From Desulfovibrio sp. (GTDB taxonomy: Bacteria; Desulfobacterota; Desulfovibrionia; Desulfovibrionales; Desulfovibrionaceae), in the NCBI GenBank assembly GCA_020217165.1, contig JAIWOE010000110.1, positions 1 through 13,159 of the forward strand: a stretch of 13,159 nt of DNA, written 5' to 3'. Made by a program: the position numbers and the translations under genes. The notes under the pieces were generated by a model. The model worked only from the letters and a program-made list of their open reading frames with translations, did not search any database and was not told the DNA's origin. The number at the start of each line of letters is the position of its first letter. The first letter of the stretch is position 1. Shown piece by piece: positions 5,562 through 12,556 of this stretch.

Positions 5562-6467
5562 ATGTCTGCACCTGTCACCATGGGCTTCATGTCAGCCGAA
5601 GCGCTGCAGCAGTATCTGGCCTCGCACCGGGAGGGCAGTTACGAGCTGGTGGACGTGCGCCAGCCCGTGGAGTTCCACCACGGCCATATCCCCGGCGCGC
5701 ACCTGTTGCCCCTGCCAGAGCTGATGCACCGGCTTGATGCCGGAGAAGTGGTGCCCTTTCCCACGGATCGGGCCGTGATTTTCTATTGCCATTCCGGCAA
5801 CCGTTCCCGGGTGGCGGCACGGCAGGCCCTGGCCTCGGGCCGCTTTTCCGCCCCCGTGTATTCCCTGGACGGCGGCATGCTCGCCTGGACCGGCACGGCC
5901 CTGGACGGCGCGCCCCGCCTGGCGGCCCTCCCCCTGCAGGGCGATGTGAAAACCATGCTCCTGGCCGCCCTGGACATGGAAAAGGCCGCCTTAATGCTCT
6001 ACACCGCCCTGGATGCCGAGACGCATCGCGCCGGCCAGGACGCCGGGTGCGGTGCGGATCCCCTCACGGCGCAGATGGTGGACATGGAATCCGCCCATGC
6101 CCGGCAGGTCTATCAGGCCCTGGTGACGCACTGGGGCGAAGGGACGCCCCCGGACTTCGAGACCCTGTTCAACAAGGCCGGCGGCGACGTGCTGGAGGGC
6201 GGCCGCAAGCTGGAGGAGCTCAAGCCCTGGGTGACAAAGGCCATGGCTCAGGAAGACGGCTGCCTGAGCGTGGCCGAACTGGGGTTGGAAGTGGAATACG
6301 CCGCCTACGACCTGTACCGCGCCCTGGCCCGCCAGGCTCGTCAGGCACCTGAGTTGTCAGAAGAAGCAGCCGCGATGATGGAGACCATTTTCCTGGACCT
6401 GGCCCAGCAGGAAAAACAGCACGCCCGCTTTTTGCTGGACAAACTGGAGCGCATGGCCTCGGCGTGA
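5562..6467 (+). CDS. Rhodanese-ferritin-like (rubrerythrin-type) fusion protein
   Basis: This 301-residue cytoplasmic protein has two domains. The rhodanese domain (about 8-115) has DVRQPVEFHHGHIPGA (31-46) and the active loop CHSGNRS with Cys76, so persulfide transfer is likely possible. The ferritin-like four-helix domain (about 128-298) carries a full set of candidate diiron ligands: Glu140, Glu176 and His179 (ExxH), Glu243 or Glu245, and Glu284 with His287 (ExxH). No C-terminal rubredoxin CxxC is present. Family knowledge suggests sulfur transfer coupled to peroxide or oxygen protection, but the actual substrate is unknown. ATG 5562 follows GAGG (5550-5553) by 8 bases; reading further upstream in the frame would cross the flgM terminator. 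The stop overlaps the next start (GTGA). Confidence 0.85.
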   Translation: MSAPVTMGFMSAEALQQYLASHREGSYELVDVRQPVEFHHGHIPGAHLLPLPELMHRLDAGEVVPFPTDRAVIFYCHSGNRSRVAARQALASGRFSAPVYSLDGGMLAWTGTALDGAPRLAALPLQGDVKTMLLAALDMEKAALMLYTALDAETHRAGQDAGCGADPLTAQMVDMESAHARQVYQALVTHWGEGTPPDFETLFNKAGGDVLEGGRKLEELKPWVTKAMAQEDGCLSVAELGLEVEYAAYDLYRALARQARQAPELSEEAAAMMETIFLDLAQQEKQHARFLLDKLERMASA

Positions 6468-7393
6468 GCAATGCCATGCTGCAGGTGCACCTGGATCGAT
6501 GCCCGGCCTACACCGCCCCGGAACTCCCGGCCACGGTGGCGGCCCTGCTGCAGGGAACAGGCTGTCGGCCCACACCGGGCACGCGGGTGCTGGTCAAGCC
6601 CAACCTCATCAGCTCGGCCGATGCCGGCCTGGCGGCCACGCATCCCGCCGTGGTCCGGGCCGTGTGCGAGTACCTGCTGGCCCACGGCTGCCGGGTGCAG
6701 GTGGGGGATTCGCCGGCCTTTGGCACCGGCCGCCTCGTGGCCCGCAAGGTGGGGCTGACGGCCGCCCTCAGGGACCTGCCCGTGCGTCTGGTGGAGCTGG
6801 ACCGGCCCCGGGCCGCGCCATTGTCCTTTGGTGAACACATTGGCATTTCGGCCGTGGCCCTGGAAAGCGAGCTGCTGGTCAACGTCCCCAAATGCAAGGT
6901 GCACACCCAGATGCGGCTTTCCCTGGCAGTGAAGAACTGCTTTGGCTGCGTGGTGGGCATGCGCAAGCCCCTGGCCCACGCCCGCTATGGCGAACAGGGC
7001 ACGCGATTCGAGGCCATGCTGCTGGACGTGCTGGCCGCCCTGCCGCCCATGGTCCATGTCATTGATGGCATCACGGCCATGCATGTGCGCGGCCCCATGG
7101 GGGGGCGGCCCTTTGCCCTGGGCCTGCTTGGCGCCTCGGCCAGCGCTGTGGCCCTGGATACGGCCCTGGCCACCCTGCTGGGGGTGGCGCCGGAAGCGTC
7201 GGCCATCTGGCAGGAATCCCTGCGGCGGGGCCTGCCCGGGGCTCGCCTGGAGCAGATTGCCTTTCCCGTGCTGCAGCTCCGTGATTTCGATGCCGCCGGC
7301 TTTCAGGTGCCCGGCGTGCTGCGGCCGGTGACGTTCAATCCCCTGCAGCTGGCCCGCGGGGCCTGCAAGCGACTGCTGGCGCGCCTGGGCTGA
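6464..7393 (+). CDS. DUF362-domain protein without ferredoxin module
   Basis: This 309-residue protein has the DUF362 pattern: VLVKPNLIS (42-50), ATHPAVVRAVCEYL (58-71), QVGDSPAFGTG (79-89), VNVPKCKVHTQ (139-149) and VKNCFGCVVG (156-165). Many DUF362 proteins in anaerobes end in a 4Fe-4S ferredoxin domain; this one ends in a basic helix (RGACKRLLARLG) with no CxxCxxC cluster motif. A few cysteines (144, 159, 162) lie in the conserved core. The biochemical role of the family is not known to me. The GTG start at 6464 overlaps the previous TGA, indicating tight coupling to the rhodanese-ferritin gene; an alternative ATG at 6476 would remove four residues. mutY follows 18 bases later. Confidence 0.8.
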   Translation: MSNAMLQVHLDRCPAYTAPELPATVAALLQGTGCRPTPGTRVLVKPNLISSADAGLAATHPAVVRAVCEYLLAHGCRVQVGDSPAFGTGRLVARKVGLTAALRDLPVRLVELDRPRAAPLSFGEHIGISAVALESELLVNVPKCKVHTQMRLSLAVKNCFGCVVGMRKPLAHARYGEQGTRFEAMLLDVLAALPPMVHVIDGITAMHVRGPMGGRPFALGLLGASASAVALDTALATLLGVAPEASAIWQESLRRGLPGARLEQIAFPVLQLRDFDAAGFQVPGVLRPVTFNPLQLARGACKRLLARLG

Positions 7394-7411
7394 ACAGGCT
7401 ACAAGGACCGC

Positions 7412-8500
7412 ATGAATTCCCTGCAACGCACCCTGCTGGACTGGTTTGCCGTCAACCAACGCCCGCTGCCCTGGCGTGGCGAGTATCACCCCTGGCATGT
7501 GCTGGTGGCCGAGATCATGGGCCAACAGACCCAGCTGGAGCGTGTGGCGGCGCGGCTGCCGGAGTTTTTGGAACGTTTTCCCACGGCGGCCGCCCTGGCC
7601 GAGGCCTCGGAAGAGGAGGTGCTCAAGGCCTGGGAAGGGCTGGGTTACTATGCCCGAGCCCGCAATCTCCAGGCCGCGGCACAGGCCCTGGTGGAACGCC
7701 ATGGCGGTGAGATCCCGCAGGACCTGGAGGCCGTCCGCGCCCTGCCTGGCGTGGGCCGCTACACCGCCGGGGCCGTGCTCAGTCAGGCCTTCAATCTGCC
7801 CGCGCCCATTGTGGATGCCAACGTGGCCCGGCTCTTCGCCCGGTTGTTCGACCTGGATGAGCCCATCGCCTCCCGGGATACCCAGGCCTTTTTGTGGGAG
7901 ACGGCTGCGGCCATCATCCCCGCCGGGCACGCCCGGGAGTTCAACCAGGCCCTCATGGAGCTGGGCGCCCTGGTCTGCGGCAAGAATCCGCGCTGCTCGG
8001 CCTGCCCCCTCGTCGAACACTGCGAGGCGCACCGGCTCAATATCGTGGAAGAACGGCCCGTGCCCACCCAGGCCAAGGCCATCATTCCCCTGGAAGTGGC
8101 CACCGGGGTGCTGGTGCATCGTGGTCGCATCTTCATCCAGAAGCGCCTGCCCCATGGCGCCTGGGGCGGCCTGTGGGAGTTTCCCGGCGGGCGCGTGGAA
8201 CCCGAGGAAACGCCGCACCAAGCCGTGGTGCGGGAGCTGTTGGAAGAAACTGGCTATCCCGTGGCCGTGACGGACAAAATCGCCCTGGTGCGCCACGGCT
8301 ACACCACGTACAAGGTGGCCCTGCACTGCTTTGCCTGCCGCCTGGAGGTGGACTCCGCCGTTGAGGACATCCCGGCGCCCCGCCTCACCGCTGCCCAGGA
8401 TGCACGCTGGGTGACCCTGCGCGACCTGGCCCACTACGCCTTCCCCGCCGGCCACCGCAAACTCATCGACCTCATGGAGCGTGACTTGCGGTTTGCCTGA
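7412..8500 (+). CDS. mutY: MutY, A/G-specific adenine glycosylase with intact Nudix box
   Basis: This 362-residue base-excision repair enzyme removes adenine paired with 8-oxoguanine. The glycosylase domain (about 1-210) has Glu34 in AEIMGQQTQ, the helix-hairpin-helix LPGVGRYTAGAV (111-122), and the catalytic Asp135 in PIVDANVARL. Fe-S ligands are Cys189, 195, 198 and 204. The spacing is C-X5-C-X2-C-X5-C, one residue short of the usual X6. The C-terminal MutT-like domain (about 228-358) contains WEFPGGRVEPEE and a complete Nudix box GX5EX7REUXEEXGU (260-282), which is degenerate in E. coli MutY. Its RHGYTTYKVAL stretch (294-304) matches the position of the 8-oxoguanine-sensing loop. AAGGA lies 4 bases before the ATG. 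It is the third gene of the cluster and converges on ybbP. Confidence 0.95.
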   Translation: MNSLQRTLLDWFAVNQRPLPWRGEYHPWHVLVAEIMGQQTQLERVAARLPEFLERFPTAAALAEASEEEVLKAWEGLGYYARARNLQAAAQALVERHGGEIPQDLEAVRALPGVGRYTAGAVLSQAFNLPAPIVDANVARLFARLFDLDEPIASRDTQAFLWETAAAIIPAGHAREFNQALMELGALVCGKNPRCSACPLVEHCEAHRLNIVEERPVPTQAKAIIPLEVATGVLVHRGRIFIQKRLPHGAWGGLWEFPGGRVEPEETPHQAVVRELLEETGYPVAVTDKIALVRHGYTTYKVALHCFACRLEVDSAVEDIPAPRLTAAQDARWVTLRDLAHYAFPAGHRKLIDLMERDLRFA

Positions 8501-8518
8501 CGGGGATGGTGTCCGGCT

Positions 8519-11083
8519 TCATTCGTTGCGCAGGAATTCCCAGGCGCTGCGGGAGAGCACGCTACGCACCGCCCACAGCCCCAGCAGCACGGTGGCGGCC
8601 ACCCCGGCCAGCAGGCTGGCGGCCAGGGGCACGGGCAGCAGCACATACGTGGTGCGCAGGATGGAATCCGTAAAGGCCCAGGCCAGGGCGGCCCCCAGCC
8701 CGGCGGCCACCACGGCCGCCGCCGCGCCCAGGAGCAGGAATTCCCAGAGCAGCACCCGCAGCACATCCAACCGTGTGGCGCCCAGCACCTTGAACACCAC
8801 GGCCTCGTACCGGCGGCGGGTAAGGTTGGCGCGCAGGCTTTCGGCCAGGACGAGGATGCCGGCGGCCACGGTGACCAGCCCGGCGGCCCGCACGGCCAGG
8901 CCGATGGTTTCCGCAATGCGCTGGACGTCTGCCAGCACTTCCTTGACCCCCACGGCCACCACGCTGGGCATGGCTTCGGTGACGGCCTCGAACAGCCGGC
9001 CCTCGGCCTCGGGCTCTGCATAGGCCGTGGCGATATAGGCATGCGGGGCGCCGGCCAGGGCGTTGGGGGTGAAGACGATGGCGTGGTTCAGGGCCAGGGA
9101 GGACCAGTCGATGCTGCGCAGCACGGCGATGGTGCCCGTCACCTCGCGGCCCAGCACGCTGATGGTGAGGCTGTCTCCCACGCCCACGCCAAACCCGCGG
9201 GCAAGGCTGGCCTCCAGGCAGATGAGGGGCGGGCCATTGTAATCCGGCGGCCACCACTGCCCGGCGGTGATGCGAGAGCCCGGGGGCGGGGTGGCGGCAA
9301 AGGTCAGGCCCCGGTCTCCACGCACGGCCCATTGGGCGTCCTCGCCAATATCGCGCTGTTCCACGGGCACGCCGTCGATTTTGACGATGCGCCCGCGCAA
9401 CGAGGGTTCGTCCTCCAGACGGGTCACCCCGGGCACGGCCCTGGCCAGGGTGCGGAATTGATCGATCTGGGTATGCTGGATGTCGATGAAGAAATAGGAT
9501 GGCGCCCGGCTGGGGAACTGCGTGGCGATGGCGTGCTGCAGGTTGCCGTCCACCAGGGAGATGGCCGCCAGGATGGTCAGTCCCAGTCCCAGGGAAAAGA
9601 CCACCGCCGGCGTGGCCGCCCCGGGCCGGTGCAGGTTGGACAGGGCCATGCGCAGTCGCGGGTTGGCCGGGTGCGGCAGCCGGGCCGCCACGCGCATGAG
9701 CAGCCAGGCGAACAGGCGAAAGACGACCATGGTGGCCAGCACGCCGCCGTAAAAGCCCAGGATCACCTGGGTGGCTCCGCCGTGGTGGGCTGTCTGCAGG
9801 GTCAGCACCACCAATAGCAGGGCACAGGCCAGGCTGCCCAGGCGGGCCGGCCAGGACGGGTGGCGGGAGTCCGTGTCGGCATACCCGCGAAACAGCCGGG
9901 CCGGGGAGATGCCGCCCGCGGCCGAAAGGGGCCACAACCCAAAGGCCAGGCTGGTCAGCAGGCCATAGGCCACGGCCGTGAGCACCGTCCCCGGTTGTAC
10001 GGACAAGGCCACCTGGATGCCCATGGCCTCGGACAAGGCCGGGATGACCGCCGCCGCCGCGCCCAGGCCCAGGCCGCAGCCCAGGGCGCTGCCCAGCAGG
10101 GCCAGGGCGGCGATTTGCACCAGGTAGGTCGCCGTCACCAGCCCGCGCGAGGCCCCCAAACATTTGAGGGTGGCGATGGTGGCATCCTTGCGGGCCAGAT
10201 ACCCCTGCACGCCATTGGCCACGCCAATGCCACCCACCAGCAGGGAGGCAAGTCCCACCAAGGTAAGATAATTGGCAAAATTATCGAAGAATCGCGTCAG
10301 GCCCGGACTGGCTTCGTCCAGGGTGCGCAGCCGCCAGCCCGGGGCGGCAAAGTCCTGCTGCAGCCGGTCGCGCACGGTGTTGCGGCGGGTGGGGTCGTGC
10401 AGCCGGACCAGGGTGGTATAGGTCACCACGCTGCCAGGCTGGATGAGGCCCGTGGCGGGCAGATCCTGCGCCGCCAGCATGGCCCGGGGTCCCAGGCCCA
10501 GGAAACCCGCGGGGCGGTCCGGCTCCTTGCGGATGACGCCGCCGATGCGCAACACGCTGCGTCCCAGGCGCACCTGATCCCCCACCTGGAGCCGCAGGCG
10601 CGTGAGCACCCCGCGCTCCACGGCCAGACCGGGCACGCCGTCCACGGGCGCCAGGGCCTGGGCCAGGGTGCCGCCGTCTTCCATCTCCACCACCCCCACC
10701 AGGGGATAGCTTGGCTCCACGACCTTGAGTTCCACCAGCAGGGACCGCCGCCCTGCCGGGGGCTGGTCCGCCTGCGTCGGCTCGGGCCGCAGCATGGTGC
10801 GCATGGCCACGATGTTGGTGATCTCGCCCTGCTGTTGCAAGAATTCGGTGGCGTTGGCCGCGATGGGCAGGTGCGTCTGGGAGATGCCGAGATCTCCGCC
10901 GAACAGCATGCGGGCGTCGCGCTGCAGGGTGGCATCCACCGAGGCCGAGACGGCCCCCACCGTGGCCACCGCGCCCACGCCCAGGGCCAGGCAGGCCAGG
11001 AACACGCCAAAGCCGGACAGGCCGGACCGCAGCTCCCGTCGGGCCAGCCGGAAGGCCAGGTGCAACTGCTGCAGGATGTTCAT
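8519..11083 (-). CDS. ybbP: YbbP-like ABC exporter permease (FtsX/MacB type)
   Basis: This 854-residue integral membrane protein contains two FtsX-like permease domains. An N-terminal membrane helix (about 23-47) precedes a large extracytoplasmic region (about 50-265). The first FtsX block follows from about 272 to 395, with the signature RKDATIATLKCLGASRGL (298-315). Further helices lie at about 412-465 and 491-512, then a second periplasmic domain (about 515-715), and a C-terminal FtsX block with RRYEAVVFKVLGATRLDV and three hydrophobic segments. Size and layout match E. coli YbbP (about 800 residues). Its ATG overlaps the ybbA stop (ATGA). Substrate is unknown; the neighbouring esterase suggests lipid or acyl compounds, which is an inference. 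It converges on mutY with an 18-base gap. Confidence 0.88.
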   Translation of the reverse strand: MNILQQLHLAFRLARRELRSGLSGFGVFLACLALGVGAVATVGAVSASVDATLQRDARMLFGGDLGISQTHLPIAANATEFLQQQGEITNIVAMRTMLRPEPTQADQPPAGRRSLLVELKVVEPSYPLVGVVEMEDGGTLAQALAPVDGVPGLAVERGVLTRLRLQVGDQVRLGRSVLRIGGVIRKEPDRPAGFLGLGPRAMLAAQDLPATGLIQPGSVVTYTTLVRLHDPTRRNTVRDRLQQDFAAPGWRLRTLDEASPGLTRFFDNFANYLTLVGLASLLVGGIGVANGVQGYLARKDATIATLKCLGASRGLVTATYLVQIAALALLGSALGCGLGLGAAAAVIPALSEAMGIQVALSVQPGTVLTAVAYGLLTSLAFGLWPLSAAGGISPARLFRGYADTDSRHPSWPARLGSLACALLLVVLTLQTAHHGGATQVILGFYGGVLATMVVFRLFAWLLMRVAARLPHPANPRLRMALSNLHRPGAATPAVVFSLGLGLTILAAISLVDGNLQHAIATQFPSRAPSYFFIDIQHTQIDQFRTLARAVPGVTRLEDEPSLRGRIVKIDGVPVEQRDIGEDAQWAVRGDRGLTFAATPPPGSRITAGQWWPPDYNGPPLICLEASLARGFGVGVGDSLTISVLGREVTGTIAVLRSIDWSSLALNHAIVFTPNALAGAPHAYIATAYAEPEAEGRLFEAVTEAMPSVVAVGVKEVLADVQRIAETIGLAVRAAGLVTVAAGILVLAESLRANLTRRRYEAVVFKVLGATRLDVLRVLLWEFLLLGAAAAVVAAGLGAALAWAFTDSILRTTYVLLPVPLAASLLAGVAATVLLGLWAVRSVLSRSAWEFLRNE

Positions 11084-11865
11084 GGCCGGGCGGCCCCCTG
11101 GGATTGCGGGGGCAGCAACTGACCATCCCGCATCTGCAGGATGCGGCCGCAGCGCCGGGCCAGGGTCATGTCATGGGTGATGAGCAGGAGGGTGGCGCCG
11201 TATTCGTGCTGCAGGGAGAAGAGCAGGTCCATGACGCGTTCGCCCGTGGCGGCGTCCAGGTTGCCGGTGGGTTCGTCCGCCAGCAGCAGCCGCGGCCGGG
11301 GCGTGAAGGCCCGGGCAATGGCCACGCGCTGCTGTTCCCCTCCGGAAAGCTGGGCCGGATAGTTCCGCAACCGTGCCCCCAGGCCCACGGCATCCAGGGC
11401 GGCGGCGGCCGTGACCTTGGCCTGGGCATCGCCGGCCAGCTCCAGGGGCAGGGCGGCGTTCTCCAGGGCCGTCATGGTGGGCACCAGGTGGAATCCCTGG
11501 AAGACGATGCCCATGCGGCCGCGCCGGAACCGGGCCAGGCCATCTTCATCCAGGCGGGTCAGGTCCTGTCCGTCCACGTGGATGCGGCCGGATGTGGCTC
11601 GTTCCAGCCCGGCCAGGACCATGAGCATGGTGGTCTTGCCCGAGCCCGACGGCCCGGTGACGGCCACGGTTTCGCCGTGGGCCAGGTCCATGGAGAGATC
11701 CCGCAGCACATTGACCGCGCCGCTGCCCCCTTGTACGGTGAGGCACACGTCCCGCATGGACGCCAGGGGTGCTGGTGCGGATGCCGGGGCGGCTGTTGTT
11801 GCGGATGTTGAGGCGGATGTTGAGGCGATGGTATCGGCGGAACCGCCGAGGGAGTCTGCAGACAT
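11080..11865 (-). CDS. ybbA: YbbA-like ABC transporter ATP-binding protein
   Basis: This 261-residue ATPase subunit pairs with the YbbP-like permease. It shows Walker A GPSGSGKT (71-78), Q-loop Gln123 in VFQGFHLVPT, signature LSGGEQQR (173-180), Walker B LLLADE (193-198), the D-loop GNLD, and switch His231. Overall it is of the LolD/MacB/YbbA class. The first ~35 residues are a Ser/Thr/Ala/Pro-rich tail not expected in YbbA. ATG at 11865-11863 follows AAGGA with a 9-base gap. An in-frame ATG at residue 37 would give the usual YbbA length but lacks a ribosome site. The start codon shares CATG with the divergent esterase gene, so the promoter of each gene must lie in the other's coding region if both starts are right. 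Confidence 0.92.
   Translation of the reverse strand: MSADSLGGSADTIASTSASTSATTAAPASAPAPLASMRDVCLTVQGGSGAVNVLRDLSMDLAHGETVAVTGPSGSGKTTMLMVLAGLERATSGRIHVDGQDLTRLDEDGLARFRRGRMGIVFQGFHLVPTMTALENAALPLELAGDAQAKVTAAAALDAVGLGARLRNYPAQLSGGEQQRVAIARAFTPRPRLLLADEPTGNLDAATGERVMDLLFSLQHEYGATLLLITHDMTLARRCGRILQMRDGQLLPPQSQGAARP
11801..11824. repeat. 12-bp tandem repeat in the N-terminal tail of ybbA
   Basis: GCGGATGTTGAG occurs twice back to back (11801-11812, 11813-11824), with degenerate relatives on either side. On the minus strand it codes for part of the alternating Ser/Thr/Ala tail. The repeat lies 40-65 bases upstream of the tesA start, so it also occupies the expected tesA promoter zone. Confidence 0.7.
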
Positions 11866-11866
11866 G
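11863..11866. other. Shared CATG: overlapping divergent start codons
   Basis: The minus-strand ybbA ATG (11865-11863) and the plus-strand esterase ATG (11864-11866) occupy one CATG. Each has a ribosome site 9 bases away inside the other gene: GGAG at 11851-11854 for the esterase, and AAGGA (minus strand, 11879-11875) for ybbA. Confidence 0.6.
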
Positions 11867-12544
11867 TGGTCTAATCCTTGGAAATGCTTCGGGGTGCTGT
11901 TGCTGGCACTCTATCTTGTTTTACCCACAGTGCAACCCGCGATGGCCGACATGAACGATTTTACACAAGGAAATCAGGGCAAGGCCCGGCCCCTGCGGCT
12001 GCTGGCCTTGGGGGACAGCCTGACGGCGGGCTGGGGCCTGCCGCCGGAAGCGGCCTTTCCCGTGGTGCTGGAACAGCGCCTGCGGGCAGAGGGCTGGAAC
12101 GTGTCGGTGGTCAACGCCGGCGTGTCCGGAGACACCACCACCGGCGGCCTGAACCGCCTGCCCTGGCTGCTGGAAGAGCGCTGGGACGGCGCCATTCTGG
12201 AACTGGGCGCCAATGACATGCTGCGCGGCGAGGACCCGGCCATTGTGGAGGCCAATCTCTCGTCCATGCTGGAACTCTTCCGCCAGAAGGGCATCCCCGT
12301 GCTCCTGGCCGGTATGCGCTCCCTGAGCAATTTTGGCGAGGACTACACCCGGGAATTCGATGGCATCTTCCCCCGGCTGGCCGAGGAATTCGACGTCGTG
12401 CTGTACCCCTTCTTCCTGGAGGGCGTGGCCGGTGACGCCTCCCTCAATCTGCCCGATGGCCTGCATCCCAACCAGGCCGGCATTGAGAAGATTGCGGCGG
12501 GCATCCATCCCAAGGTGGTGGAGCTGCTGCAGCGGGTGCAGTAG
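11864..12544 (+). CDS. tesA: TesA-like SGNH esterase/lysophospholipase, exported
   Basis: This 226-residue periplasmic hydrolase is of the TesA/arylesterase type and would cleave acyl-thioesters or carboxyl and lysophospholipid esters. A signal peptide is visible: WSNPWK, a hydrophobic core FGVLLLALYLVLP (9-21), and a likely cut after AMA (residue 28). SGNH blocks are GDSL with Ser52 (50-53), SGDTTTGG with Gly89, GAND with Asn117 (116-118), and the catalytic Asp198/His201 in DGLHPN. Length is close to E. coli TesA (208 residues). It is divergent from ybbA-ybbP, the same grouping as in E. coli. GGAG lies 9 bases before ATG 11864. A later start at 11942 would lose the signal peptide and is unlikely. 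It converges on the histidine kinase with a 12-base gap. Confidence 0.92.
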   Translation: MWSNPWKCFGVLLLALYLVLPTVQPAMADMNDFTQGNQGKARPLRLLALGDSLTAGWGLPPEAAFPVVLEQRLRAEGWNVSVVNAGVSGDTTTGGLNRLPWLLEERWDGAILELGANDMLRGEDPAIVEANLSSMLELFRQKGIPVLLAGMRSLSNFGEDYTREFDGIFPRLAEEFDVVLYPFFLEGVAGDASLNLPDGLHPNQAGIEKIAAGIHPKVVELLQRVQ

Positions 12545-12556
12545 TCTGCCGCGCCT

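Noticed and set aside
6341..8455. A 704-residue open frame on the minus strand
   Set aside because: It lies antisense to the end of the rhodanese-ferritin gene, DUF362 and mutY, all of which have clear family motifs. Long antisense frames are common at this GC content, and its product is Gly/His/Gln-rich with no recognisable domain.
9860..11122. A 420-residue open frame on the plus strand
   Set aside because: It is antisense to the YbbP-like permease and ybbA, and its low-complexity Gln/Gly/His-rich product is a GC artefact.
11411..11863. Upstream extension of the esterase frame inside ybbA
   Set aside because: It would bury the signal peptide within the protein and is antisense to the conserved ATPase.
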